Shown: one piece after another, positions 10,222 through 21,999 of the stretch | How positions within the stretch are numbered: position 1 is the first letter of the stretch | Layout of the letters: each line of letters begins with the position of its first letter | DNA from: Saccopteryx bilineata | Lineage: Eukaryota > Chordata > Mammalia > Chiroptera > Emballonuridae | Direction: 5' to 3' | DNA length: 64,000 bases | Assembly (NCBI RefSeq): GCF_036850765.1 | Contig: NC_089490.1 | Span: forward strand, 107,998,574-108,062,573 | Position numbers and translations under genes: made by a program | The notes under the pieces: model-generated | What the model saw: the letters and a program-made list of their open reading frames with translations, nothing else | What the model was told of the DNA's origin: nothing | Database searches by the model: none

Positions 10222-10564
10222 TGTGGGACAGCTGTGTTAAGCTTGCTCGAAGGGTTACCAGCTGCAAGCACTTTGCCTCATTGGTGCGTGGGTGCATAGC
10301 AGCACCAGGTGTGTGTGGCCTATATAAGGCTATGGGTGCTTGTGCTCCAGATTTTGGGGCTTGCAGATTGCTTGCTCGCCGCTGTGAGGAGCCATTTTGC
10401 GGTTTGTTTGCCTGAGAGGTGCTTTCCCCTCCCTGCCTATGTGCTTGTTTACTGTTTTAAGACTTTATTAAAGGGTATGGCCCAATGCTTTCCAGCTCCA
10501 CAGTTTCTCAATTGTGTTCCTCAATCCAATGTGAACCTGCCTGGCCTCAGCCACTGGCATTACA
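10222..10564 (+). repeat. Solo LTR of the compact-element family
   Basis: It starts TGTGGGACAG and ends GGCATTACA, with a TATA-like CCTATATAAGG near 10,319-10,329 and a TTTATTAAA signal near 10,465. It is flanked by CCAGC and TCAGC (10,217-10,221 and 10,565-10,569), an almost perfect 5-bp target duplication. Confidence 0.82.
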
Positions 10565-11172
10565 TCAGCTCAGGTCACCCATCCTGGGAGCCCCACACCT
10601 ACCTGGTAGAGCAGCTCAACCTGATGGCAGTGTGAAGAGGATCAAGGTCTCCTGCAGCTGCCGAGTTGCAACCGTACTGCATGCAGAATGCCTACTAGGA
10701 TGCCCCGCTGGTCCAAATTCTAGCTGGAAGCAGCCTCTTTTCGGGCTTTGCTCTGAAGACTGGAGAAATTCACTGATGACTACTTTAAAGCACAACGATG
10801 AATGACTGCCTCCGTGACTCAAGAAAAACACTTTGCTCTCTAGACAAACGACTTCTAGGTATTTCAGACCCTTCTATGGCCTGGTACTATAGCCAAAACT
10901 CTACAGAAATGAGTCCATTCAAATAAGAAACCTGGGTAAAGGAGTAAACTTTTAAATAGCAATGACCTGGGTTTTTTGGTGAACAACAACCTTATCACCA
11001 AATCTATTAAAATACATCTCTTTCATAAGCAAATTATTGGTGTTTCTCTACCTGGAGTGCCATGAATAGTTTATTTAAGAGATGTTTACATTTCAGGAAG
11101 AAAATCATATATTTTTTAAAGTGAATATTGGTAGTTTGGTGTTCCTAAGATTTTTATGCTATAACAATTCTT

Positions 11173-11348
11173 TTTTTTTTTTAAATATATTTTATTTATT
11201 CATTTTAGAGAGGAGAGTGAGAGAGAGAGAGAGGAGCAGGAAGCATCAACTCCCACATGTGCCTTGACCAGACAAGTGCAGGGTTTCGAACCGGCAACCT
11301 CAGCATTCCGGGTCCAGGCTTTATCCACTGCACCACCACAGGTCAGGC
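11173..11348 (-). repeat. Short bat SINE, family C
   Basis: The reverse head is GCCTGACCTGTGGTGGTGCA. The target duplication TATGCTATAACAATTCTT (11,155-11,172 and 11,349-11,366) is perfect. Confidence 0.92.
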
Positions 11349-11547
11349 TATGCTATAACAATTCTTAAGAATTTAAAATTTCTAAATGAATACAAGCAAG
11401 TACAAAATTGGGGGAGAAGAGACTTTACTAATCAAATAATATCTTTATTTTTCTAATGAGAAGATTGTTTTATTTTTAACAATAAACATGAGAACTGTTC
11501 CTTGGCAAACTTGTTTGGAAAGATTAATACTGTGTTGTGTGTTAGAC

Positions 11548-11822
11548 CAGTGGTCCCCAACCTTTTTTGGGCCACGGACCGGTTTAATGTCAGAACATAT
11601 TTTCACAGACCGGCCTGTAGCGTGGGATGGATAAATGTATCACGTGACCAAGACAAGCATCAAGAGTGAGTCTTAGACGGATGTAACAGAGGGAATCTGG
11701 TCATTTTTTAAAAATAAAACATCATTCAGACTTAAATATAAATAAAACGGAAATAATGTAAGTTATTTATTTTTTCTCTGCGGACTGGTACTGGTCTGCG
11801 GCCCGGGGGTTGGGGACCACTG
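11548..11822. mobile_element. hAT MITE with perfect terminal repeats
   Basis: The ends CAGTGGTCCCCAACC and GGTTGGGGACCACTG are exact inverted copies of 15 bp. They are flanked by the exact 8-bp duplication TGTTAGAC at 11,540-11,547 and 11,823-11,830, the hAT signature. The element is 275 bp with no transposase. Confidence 0.93.
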
Positions 11823-11830
11823 TGTTAGAC

Positions 11831-13180
11831 CATCCCATCTAGTATGTGAACAAGATTTGATCTTAAAAGTCCTCCACTTTAGAGTTGTGGTTGTACTTTT
11901 AAAAAATACATTATTTCATACCTTTATAAAATATTTAAAGTGTGACCTATAGAACATTGCAAATGACTAAAAACAAAATGTGAAAATAGCACAACCTAAA
12001 AGAATTCTTACTGTTACAAATGTTTTACTTTGATGATATGCCTTGGATTTAATTTGGGATACTTTTAAGGATACTTTGTAATTATCTTTGATGAGCTTGG
12101 AAATAAAATTTCTGCTTCATTTATCAAAAAGCATGGTACATATTACTTTAATTAGAACCCCAGATGTCCAAGGACTATCCCTATATCAGTATTCTCTCCT
12201 GCAGTTCATGTGAACCTTTGAATTATCCTGGACATTCTGATATTCTGGTGTCCAATCCACACAGCTGAGACCTCATGCCCTAGAGCCTTGAGTGAAATCT
12301 GTGGTCCTTGCGCTTGAGACCTGGGCTCCAGGGGGAGATGGAAGGCAGCAAGGGCAGCTCACTGGTCCCTGACAGATCCCTTCCAGGCTTGGGACTTCTG
12401 CTCTGCCGTGACAGCTTCTTCATGCAGGCAACATTGTCCCTGCTGCCCACAGAGCCGCAATTCAGGGCCCATGCTCGGCCCTGCCAAGCTCCTGGGGAGC
12501 TCTGGATCCTACCCGAGTGGTCATCAGCCTCTAGTGCCAGCCGTGTGAAAAGAAGCCTCTTTACATTTGATACAAAGCGTCAGCTGGTCTCATTCACGGT
12601 GCCCAGAACATGCTAAGCCTGGGACATAGGGCTGGAAAGTGGCACTTGAACACAAACTCCCTTTCCTGCCTCCCCACCGCAAGGCTTTCACAGGCTGAGA
12701 TGTCAAGAGATGTTGTTCTGGGGAACAGCTCAAGAAAGCCCTATTCTCCTCGCTCCTCCTTACCTGCCAAGAAGCCCCAGGCTACAGGTGCCCGGTGGGG
12801 CAGAGGGGATGCCTGGAAACGTCAGAATATTCACACTGCTTGAGAAGTGGCCTCCTCTGTGCCAAGTCCCAACCTTGGCCACTTTATCAGGGCGCCTGGT
12901 TCTCGGGAGTATTGCCTGTTTGCCCAGGCTTCAAATCTCAGCACCTGCCCGCCACTTGACACAAATGCAGGTGGCCCCATGACCAGGGCCTCCCTCAAAG
13001 CCTGGTTCCCCCTCTGAAAAAGTCCGGCTTGTTTGAGTCACCAAATCTCAGGGAGGTCCGGAGTCCCAGAAATAAGAGAAGTTGGGAGACTGTTGATATG
13101 ACTGACCAAAGTGCTCTTTTTACAGATAGAAACGTTCAGGTGGAGATGGGAGAGGAACCTTGGAGAGTATTATCAGGTCC
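11831..13180. other. Intergenic, nothing recognised
   Basis: AT-rich to 12,240, then a more GC-rich stretch with several short frames but no recognisable protein or splice structure. Confidence 0.35.
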
Positions 13181-13182
13181 AG

Positions 13183-13312
13183 GGATTCTCATCTGTGGCT
13201 GCAGTTGGGATCACCTAGAGGAAATTCTAAAAATGAGATCCTGAGTTTGCTGGTCTGGGTGAGGGGTGTGGCAAGACCTCTCCTGGGAGCCCATGTTGAG
13301 AATCCCTGATCT
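13183..13312. repeat. MER5A-like hAT-Charlie MITE
   Basis: GGGATCACCTAGAGGAAATT, GATCCTGAG and the closing GTTGAGAATCCCTG match the near-palindromic MER5A family. Confidence 0.6.
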
Positions 13313-13333
13313 GGTTCAACCCACTTATTTTAT

Positions 13334-13537
13334 TTAATTTTATTTTTTATTAATTTTAATGAGGTGACATTGATAAATCAGGGTACATATGTTCAGAGAG
13401 AACATTTTCAGGTTATTTTGACATTTGATTATGCTGCATTCCCATCACCCAAAGTCCAATTGTCTTCCGTCACCTTCTGACTGGTTTTCTTTGCGCCCCT
13501 CCCCTCCCCCACCCCTCCCTCTCCTCCCCCCACCCAA
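13334..13537 (-). repeat. L1 3' end, reverse insertion
   Basis: It starts with a T-rich tail, then AATGAGGTGACATTGATAAA and CATCACCCAAAGTCC, the L1 3'UTR in reverse. It is flanked by CAACCCACTTATTTTA at 13,318-13,333 and 13,538-13,553. Confidence 0.8.
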
Positions 13538-13589
13538 CCCACTTATTTTATAGACAAGAAAAACTGATGTCCTGACAGAAGTGACTTTT

Positions 13590-13690
13590 GAGATTGTTAA
13601 TCTTGTTCTATCCACCCATTTTACAGATGGGGAGGCTGAGGCCCAGAAAGATTTAAGTAGAATCACCCAAGGATCCATAGCTAGCAATAT
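13590..13690 (-). repeat. MIR
   Basis: CCCATTTTACAGATGGGGAG and GCTGAGGCCCAGA are the reverse MIR core. Confidence 0.7.
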
Positions 13691-14356
13691 TTTTCAGTAA
13701 TTTGGGCACTTTGACATCTGTCTCAAAATGCTTTAACTTCTATCATGTCTAGTTTTATTATCACAACCTGGCCCCCCTTAGCTTTCCAAAAGTACCACCT
13801 TTATACCCAGGCATGAGGGGCCTTTGTCCTGGTCACCTCACCTTAGAGAGCCCCATTTCAGCTGTTTTCTTTCTGGCTGGGTCACATTTCATGGGACAAA
13901 GAGTCCACAGGGTCAAGGAGACATGCTCACTGGGTACTCTAGACCTCAGAATATTTCAAGTTCACTTACAGGGCCTGTGTAGTCCTCTTCCTGAGGGCTT
14001 TCTAAAAGAAATACTGAGGGGTGGGAGTATGCTTGGAGCTTACACATGCAGGTTGGGTGTCCACACACGTGCTGCAAATCTCCTCCTGGTGCAGGAGTAG
14101 AGTGGGGAGTGCAGAGGAACACACTTCAGGCTGGGAGCTTGCTCCTCTATGCTCTGGGGAAGCCAAGGATTCTAAGTTTAGACACTGCCTTCCAGGTTTT
14201 CGGGAAGGTGTGTTTGTCAAGATAGATAGAACATATTTAACTTTGATTTATATTTTTAAATATTTAGACATGGTATGTAGGCCTCCATTTGTACCTTTGC
14301 CTTGGCCCTGCGCATGCTGGGGAGGTGGGTGACTTCTTAGGGACTTAGGAAAGGAG

Positions 14357-14669
14357 CAGAAGCGGATTTAATGGCAGGTCACCAGGCGCGCGCCCTGGGC
14401 CCCGACTTCTGAAGGGCCCCGCAAAACCCCAACTTTACACTATTTTCTAATGACACCAAGTTTCGTTTCATACCCCAACTTTACACTATTTTCTAATGAC
14501 ACCAAGTTTCGTTTCATACGTGTAATTTTAACATTAATAGTACATAATATTTTTTATTTATTTAAAAATATGGTTACTATGTAGTTTTATTTTCCCTGTC
14601 TGTTTTTTTTTAAGGGGACAAATAATTTCTTCTTTGCCTGGGGCCTCAACCAACCTTAATCTGCCTCTG
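14357..14669. mobile_element. hAT-like element with an internal 46-bp tandem duplication
   Basis: The ends CAGAAGCGGATTTA and TAATCTGCCTCTG are imperfect inverted repeats. The 8-bp flanks GAAAGGAG and GGAAGGAG match at seven of eight positions. Inside, a unit starting CCCAACTTTACAC is present twice head to tail (about 14,427-14,518). There is no transposase. Confidence 0.75.
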
Positions 14670-15162
14670 GGAAGGAGGGGTGTTATCTTGCTGGTGGCAG
14701 GTTAGGGGCCCAGCTGTCCAGTATGTATGAGATCTGCCCTGGCAATTCCTGGAGGGGCTGCAAGCGGTACTGATGGAAAAAAGAATACATGTCATGTTGA
14801 TGTGGCATGGAACCAGAATGTGGAGTCCCCCAGGCCCTGGTTGGTGAGTTCTTACAAAGTCTTAGTTTTAAATTTCTAGGCTGTGGTATTTTTCAAAATA
14901 GAATTTCCATAGAAAATATGAGTCCTAGAAATAATACTGCTAAGTTATTAAATATGTCATAATTTAATTTGCTTAATTCCAGATTAAAATTTTTTTAGAA
15001 TGGATGTACCTGTCTGCCATCACACCAGTTGTGCACAAAGACCCCGCTGACCCTGTCTCTGCCAACACTTAACATTATTCAACTTTCTAATTTTTGCTAG
15101 ATCACTGGTAGGAAAGTTGTATCTCATTGTTGCTCTAACTTGCAAATTTTAAACATGTCTTA

Positions 15163-15197
15163 ATTGCTTCTTGGCCTTTAGGCTAAGATCAAGTATA
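15163..15197 (+). pseudogene. U2 snRNA 5' fragment (pseudogene)
   Basis: About 34 nt match the first bases of U2 snRNA: GCTTC, then GGCCTTT and GGCTAAGATCAAGT in the right order, with about four mismatches. The rest of U2 is absent, so it cannot be a working snRNA. Confidence 0.7.
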
Positions 15198-15204
15198 AAC
15201 ATTA

Positions 15205-15532
15205 CGGTCTCCGTCTGTTCGGGCTGCGATAACAGAATACCATAGACTGGGTGGCTTAGAAACAACTGAAAGTTCTCACAGTTTTGGAGGCTAGAAGTCC
15301 GACATCAGGATGCTGACTCGGTGGGGTTCTGGCAAGGGTCCTCTTTTGGGTTGCAGACAACTGGTTGCTCCTTGTGTCCTTGCATAATAGAGACAGTAGG
15401 AAGGTCCTGGGGTCCCTTTTTATAAGGGCACTAAGCTCATTAAAGAGGGCTCTACCCTCATCACCTAAATTATATTGGGGATTAGCATTTCAGCATATGG
15501 ATTTGGGGGACATACTTAGTCCATAGCAATTA
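15205..15532 (-). repeat. MLT1-type MaLR LTR
   Basis: In reverse: GTCTGTTCGGGCTGCGATAA, CCATAGACTGGGTGGCTTAG, TATAAGGGCACTAAGCTC and CTTAGTCCATAGCA. Confidence 0.85.
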
Positions 15533-15739
15533 CTAGTGATTTTGAGCAGCTCATCATATGCCTATTAGCTTCAATCAGCTCCAAAGCCTCCCACGGACCA
15601 GATAGATCAGCCAGCCTACCTTGATCTACGGCTCTCTGCAAGGACTCTGTCTGCTGATCTCCAAATTCACTGGTGGAGATTCTGAAGAGTGGAGATACTC
15701 ATGAGAATTCAGCATTGCCATTCCTGTAGGTTCTCATCG

Positions 15740-16520
15740 CTCAGGGACTCCATCTCTTACCTCCTGTCCCCCTCGCTGGCTCCCTGTTCTCTAGCTGCCC
15801 TGGCTACGAGCAGCCAAAGCCATTCCCGTCACAGAGGCTTTGGCTCCCACCATTCCCTCTGCCTGGACCACTTATGTTCTCAAGGCTTGTTCCCTCCCTC
15901 CTTTGACATTCTGTTCAAATGTCACTTCTTCGGTGATATTGTCTCTTTTCTGTGTATCTTTGACTACTTGCTCCCCTTAGTTTTTCTTCTCAGCCCCTCC
16001 TCCCATCACCAGGCATTCCCATTGCTATTATGATATGTACTTGCAGGTCTGTGCAGGTCTGTTATTTAGTATCTATTTCCCAGGTGCCACGAGAGCAAGG
16101 GCTGTGTCCTTTTATTTTTTCTTGCGACAGAGACAGAGGGACAGATAGGGACAGACAGGAAGAGAGAGATGAGAAGCATCAAGTCTTCGTTGTGGCACTT
16201 TAGTTGTTCATTGACTGCTTTCTCGTATGTGCCTTGATCTGGGTCCTTGCTCATGGCAGTTACCTTGGGCTTTCAAGCCAGCATCCATGGGCTCATATCT
16301 ATGACCCCATGCTCAAGCTGCGACCCTGTGCTCAAGCTGGTGAGCCCACTCTCAAGCCAGCAACCTTGGGGTCTCAAACCTGGGTTCTCTGCATTTCAGT
16401 CTGACACTCTATCCACTGTGCCACTGTCTGGTCAGGCAAGGGCTGTGTCCTTGTACCTGGCACCTGGAATCCTGGCACATAATAGGCCCTTAGTAATCAC
16501 TTGTTGAATAAATCATTATC
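15740..16520 (+). repeat. L2 3' region, interrupted by a SINE
   Basis: CATTCCCTCTGCCTGGACCA, TTCAAATGTCACTTCTTC and, after the SINE, CCTGGCACATAATAGG to TTGTTGAATAAAT are in L2 order. Confidence 0.75.
16112..16435 (-). repeat. Long bat SINE, family B
   Basis: The reverse head is GCCTGACCAGACAGTGGCAC. The target duplication GCAAGGGCTGTGTCCTT is at 16,095-16,111 and 16,436-16,452. Confidence 0.92.
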
Positions 16521-17579
16521 ATTATCAGTTCTTCCTACCTAGACATACTGTCACAATACTTAACTACAAACATCTGGACATTTATCCATTTTCTCAGGGT
16601 AGTTTTTAGATCATTAATGGGTTAATATGGAAGGAAGCATTTAAAAAATGACAAACCCCACAAATAGGTTGAATAAGTCACGGACCGAGTGGGAGGTTCA
16701 GTGAGCTCTCCTAGGGTCTCTGGTGCGTTTCCCAAATTGACTGGGTCTATATATTTCCCGACCTGGCTCTGAAAAAATGGAAGTTTCACCTATATGTGAA
16801 ATTATCTCCCAAATATATAAGACATATATTGTCTTATATTGCTTCTACTGTCTTTAGTCCTCAGTGTTATTTTATTTACTAAAAATATATCTTTCCATAA
16901 AAACTGATCACTTTTTAGGCTTAAAATTTTAGCTCAACACAATGACAGATAAGTAAAAAAGCACCTGGTCACAGTTGCACAGACTTTCTAAAAAATCTTA
17001 ATCCCACCTGCTTTCTCTGAAACTTGAAAAAAAAAATGGTTGGGAAACACTGGGGCCAGAATTCAGCCACAGCCATGTCTTAAAAAAAAAAAAAAAAAAG
17101 TCAGTTGGAGTGCCAGTTGTATAGAGCTGTCCATTGTTTAAGAAAAAAAAAGTTTTAACCCCAGGGTGGAAAAACTAACATTGTCACTAGGATATGAAGA
17201 AACCATGGTGAAGAACTAGGACAGCGAGGCCCCGCAGAATGGCTGGTGGCATCTGCTCCAAGGGCCTTTATCAGCAGCCTTGTATGTTCTATTCAAGACT
17301 CTCCCAACGATTGTTGGCATGATGTAGACAAATTGACGCAAATTAGTTTAGCACGGGCTATGCAAAGTTTAAGCTTGTTGAGCAACACACGTGGACCACA
17401 TAGCAACTGCTCCCAACACTATGTAAAAGGTGTTGGATGCAAAGTGCTAACTACCCAGACTCTCCTCTTCCAGATAGAAAGCAGAATTAGCAAATCACTG
17501 GTGGAGGCTGGGAAGGGGGCAGGGAGCTGGCAGCAGAAGCCAGAGCCCCCACACTGACCCTAAAAGCCAGCGATAGTTG
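16521..17579. other. Intergenic, nothing recognised
   Basis: Unique-looking sequence with two A-rich runs near 17,030 and 17,082. The 103-codon frame at 17,246 has no recognisable domain. Confidence 0.35.
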
Positions 17580-17990
17580 AGAAAAATATCTCCTGAAAGT
17601 ACTGCTTGTGCTGAAACTGGCTGCCTGTTATTTCATGGCCAGAAAGCCTCAAAGGATTGGCCCCCAAGATTAAGGGGATTCCGCCACTTTGCTCTTTACT
17701 TTGGGTTCAAATATTTTAAGACAATTTCTCGGGCTGGTGTCGCACAGACCACCTAGTGGGGCCTTAGAATTGTATTTACAGTAATTTAATTACAGCAGGG
17801 AGAGCTTCAGAAGGCAGGATTTACCAAGATTGACACTATAGGTGCCGCTGGCAGAGTTTTAATCTGTTAAATCAACAGAGAAGTGGTAAAAATAAAGCCA
17901 CTCCAGAGTTTGGAAACCACTTCATGGATTTTTTTTTTTTTCAGGGGAGTTTGGGGAGGGTGAAGGAGACATTTTCCTGAGGTCCACAGT
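17580..17990. promoter_or_regulatory. Possible conserved non-coding element
   Basis: About 350 bp lack any repeat signature. They carry homeodomain-like text (CAGTAATTTAATTACAG near 17,780) and look well preserved beside decayed repeats. This is a weak, appearance-based call. Confidence 0.25.
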
Positions 17991-18049
17991 TCTCCCACTT
18001 TTTGTTCATATTATTTTCTATTCCAGGCATACATTATAGCCATCTGATC

Positions 18050-18073
18050 ACACACACACACACACACACACAG
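18050..18073. repeat. (CA)n microsatellite
   Basis: Uninterrupted CA dinucleotides, about 12 units. Confidence 0.95.
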
Positions 18074-19299
18074 CTATAGTGCATTTATAATATCCAAACT
18101 CACGTATGCGCGTGCGTGTGTTTGATTAACTATACATCTCTGAATAGTTACTGAAGAACTTGGTAGCAGTGTAACTAATGGGGAGGGCACCTGGGGGAGG
18201 GAATAAGGGATTAGGGTAGGAGGCAGATTCACTTGTAATCTCATTCTCATTCTTTTTTACTGCTGCTGCTTTTGGAAAAAAAAATTTTTTTACACCCAAC
18301 ATTTAAAATAGTTTTTCAGTGAATCCATTAAGTAGAATTTCCTGCAACTATAAAATCACAAATGTTATAGCAAGCTGTATAGATTCTGTCCATTTAGATT
18401 GTTTCTCCTTGGCCAGTTTTCTTCCCTTTGGAGGCCTTAGCTTTCCTGTCTGCAACATGGGAAGGAATGGACCAAGTATTCCTGAAGGCCCTTTCCCCTT
18501 TAAATGTGAGATAGACCAAAGCCTCAAAACAGCATGTGCTGCTACTGCCATCTAGCGGTTCAACTGCGGCCATGTGGATCCAGCTTTTCTTGGCCATTGT
18601 GAAAAAGGTTTGGGGGCTATAATTCAAAACACAAAGACTTCATTGGGTATGCAAATATCCAGCAGCCCCTAAGTGCTTTCCGGAACAGGAGAGAGTATAA
18701 ATATATGAACAAATCCTTAGATATTATAAAATAGTTCTAAACCTGTAATATCTGACTAATAGTAAAAACCCTCATTGCAATTCAGTGGCCTCAAGGGCCT
18801 TTGGGGATGTGCTCAGGCTGCTACTCAGCATAATAGATATTTGTTGGGTACCCGCTATGTGTGCAGGGCACTGTGCAGATGTCTGTGTGGTGGAAAGAGA
18901 CAGTAATCTAGTGTCATGCTGCTCAACACTGTAGCCCTGTAAGGACAGACACCAAGACCTTTGGGAGATTGTGCCCTTTGTTTTCACTTCATCTCCAAGT
19001 CTCCATATATGTAAATCGAAGGAGTCGAATTAGATAAACTCTAAAGTTTCTTCCTTCGTTTGAAACAGACTCTAACAAGTTGTCCAGCAAAGACACCATG
19101 GCTGGTCCAGTGCTGTGAAGAACCGTGGTATGCTGCCACCTGTTGGTGAGTAGCCATATTATTTTGTTTTAAGCAAAGCTTAAGTTTACATTTAAATATT
19201 AACCATGACCTGCTGAATTTATACACATTTTTTTTTCAGTAGAAACTCATTACAGTGCCAAAGGAAAATAGTATTCCCCACAAAGTAATAATGATAGCT

Positions 19300-19460
19300 A
19301 AAGCAGTCACTCAGTCCTGGGTGCTACATGTATTCTCCCACTTAAATCCTCACTGTCACCTTATGCTGAGGTTCTTAGACTATCCTCACTTCACAGGTGG
19401 GGAAACTGATAGTCAGTGAGGTAGTAACTTGCTCTAGGACACACAGGAGGTAAGTAGCAG
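19300..19460 (-). repeat. MIR
   Basis: TTCACAGGTGGGGAAACTGA and the following GTAACTTGCTCTAGGACACA match the reverse MIR core. Confidence 0.7.
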
Positions 19461-19774
19461 AGGCAAAAGTCAAGCCCAGTCCTTTCTGAGCCCAGGGCCC
19501 TAATGTTAACATATGCCCACAGTGGTGTACTCTACATTGTTGATTTCTTTGCTTCTGACTAGAAAAATACTTAACATCTTTATAGACATTTTATTAATTA
19601 CAAAGAAAATTAAAATAACTTGAACTCCTATGACTAAAATGAAAATGCTACCATTTCGTGCATATCTTAAGTTTTTAATGCTTATACTGTTCATATATTT
19701 TGTACTTTTATACATATACATTTTGTCAAAACAAAAATGATCTCCTTTTCTTTTTAAAAAATCATTCATTTATC

Positions 19775-20010
19775 CAATTAAATTTAGCACATGCTTACTT
19801 TGGGCTAGGTAAAGATACAATGGATGAAATTAAAAAACAAAAAACAACATGATTACCACCCTTGTGGAAGCTACCAGTCTAGAAGAAGAAATGAACAAAT
19901 AATCACAATGAGATAAATACTCCAAAAGATAAGTTCAGGAGAATAGGGGATAAGGGGCTCATATGCACTGGGGGGCCACAAAAAGCTTCCTTGAGAGGTG
20001 ATGCTTATAA
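19775..20010 (-). repeat. L2 fragment, reverse
   Basis: GGGCTAGGTAAAGATACAAT, TGTGGAAGCTACCAGTCTAG and GCTTCCTTGAGAGGTGATG are diverged reverse L2 3' text. Confidence 0.5.
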
Positions 20011-20439
20011 AGATATGAATCATTCATGAGTGTCTTCTCCTCCACCCCCATAACCAACTTTCCAAGCAATTCTTGGCTACCTGGGCAAAAAGCCTGCCCT
20101 CTTCATTCTCTTCCCACTGCTCAGTTGGGCTGAGGGATGGATTGGTAAGCCCTTCCCTAAGAAGATGAAAGAGTAGGAACAAGATTCTTCTCTTATTGCA
20201 GGCACCCCTATATTTACAAGAGATTCTTTTGGAACTTAACCCTTACCTCTCTTGGCTTCAGGTAGAGGACAGCTTCTCCCCACAAACCCTGACCCTCCAC
20301 TCCCATCGCTAGCAGGTAGGTGTCTAGTCTTAATTGTTGGTGCCTCTCTTGAGGGAGAACTAGAGTCCATAGTTTTCAGCTAGGTCCTAGCGTCAGTTCC
20401 TTGGTGACAGGAAAAGGCCCGCCCACCATTTGCCCCACA

Positions 20440-20545
20440 GTTAGGTTTGCATTCCTAACTGCCCATTAAAATCACCTGAGCTTTGGTCCTGAGTCTCAGA
20501 GATTCTGATTTAAGTAAACTGGGGCCGTGCCTTGCTTGGGGGGGG
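20440..20545. repeat. MER5A-like fragment
   Basis: AAAATCACCTGAGC and CAGAGATTCTGATTTAAGTA match MER5A. Confidence 0.5.
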
Positions 20546-20569
20546 GGCGGTTTAAAAGCTACCAATGTG

Positions 20570-20911
20570 GCCTGACCAGGTGGTGGCGCAGTGGATAGAG
20601 CGTCGGACTGGGATGCGGAGGACCCAGGTTCGAGACCCCGAGGTCGCCAGCTTGAGCGCGGGCTCATCTGGTTTGTGCAAAAGCCCACCAGCTTGAACCC
20701 AAGGTAACTGGCTCCAGCAAGGGGTTACCTAGTCTGCTGAAGGCCCGCGGTCAAGGCACATATGAGAAAGCAATCAATGAACAACTAAGGTATTACAACA
20801 CGCAACGAAAAACTAATGATTGATGCTTCTCATCTCTCTCCGTTCCTGTCTGTCTGTCCCTGTCTATCCCTCTTTCTGACACACTCTCTGTAAAAAATAA
20901 ATAATAAAATT
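20570..20911 (+). repeat. Long bat SINE, family B
   Basis: Head GCCTGACCAGGTGGTGGCGC, tandem-like body, T/C-rich end and A-rich tail. It is flanked by AAAAGCTACCAATGTG on both sides. Confidence 0.93.
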
Positions 20912-21252
20912 AAAAGCTACCAATGTGCAAAGCAAGCTGACAATTGTTTTGTTTTTTGGCAGCCTTTAAAGCTATTATCTGCTTCCTCCTCTCATGCTCT
21001 CAAACTCTTTTTTCCCTTGGCTTCTGATGTGGTATGGTTCTGATAACCTGGTACTTCTTTCACCACTCCATTTCTTCATATGGTGATGGACTCCTTCCTC
21101 TTCTTGGCCCCTCAGAGTAGGTGTTCACTGTGGTTCTTTCTTCGACTTGCCTGTTTTTGTACTTGTCTCTGGCTTCCAGAGCTACAGCTATCTCTTTCTA
21201 GTTCTGGTCTCTTTCCCCAAACCCAGACTCACATTTTATTTTCCTCCTGGAT

Positions 21253-21281
21253 ACACACACACACACACACACACACACATA
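21253..21281. repeat. (CA)n microsatellite
   Basis: About 14 CA units. Confidence 0.95.
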
Positions 21282-21354
21282 ATGTGCCAGGACATCCAAT
21301 AAGACTTCCAGAATCATCACTTCTGACTATGAAACGCCTTTGTCCAATACTTAC

Positions 21355-21800
21355 ATAAATAATTACCACAAATGGAGTTGCCTAAAACAGCACAATTTTA
21401 TTATCTTATAGTTTTAAAGGTCAGAAGTCTCAAACTGGTCTCACTGGAATTAAAATCACGGTGTCAAAAGGTTGCCTTCCTTGTGGAGGCTCTAGGGTAG
21501 AATTTGTTTTCTTACCTTTTCCAGCTCCTAGAGGCTGTTGCATTCCCAGGTTCTTGGGGCTCCCTTTGGTCTAAAAGCCAGTGATGGCCTGTTGAGTCTC
21601 TTCTGCCTCCCTCTTCACCATGTAAGGATATTTGTGATTACGTTGGGCTCACCCACTGATGTTAAAGATCAGCTGGTTAGGACTCTAATTCCATCTGCAA
21701 ACAACTCCCCCTTGTTGGTGTGGCAGAGAACATTCACAGCTTCTAGAAGGAGCTTAAGATGTGGATTTCTTTGGAGGCCATAATTATGCCTAACATAGTT
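21355..21800 (-). repeat. MaLR-like LTR, diverged
   Basis: TACCACAAATGGAGTTGCCT, TTAAAGGTCAGAAGTCTC and TTGTGGAGGCTCTAGGG follow the order of an MLT1-like LTR in reverse. The subfamily is uncertain. Confidence 0.5.
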
Positions 21801-21999
21801 CTCTCTTCTTTCATTCTAGTGCAGTCCTTTGTCATTTCTTAATTGTATTATTGGTATCCATCTCCTGATTGATACCTCTCCTTTCAGTTTCTCCTATAGT
21901 GAGCTATAAAAACAGTATTCCCAAGGGCAGTTCAAAAAATACTATTACTTCACTCAAAAACTTTCAGCATATCCCTAAATAATTGCTTCAGTAATATTT

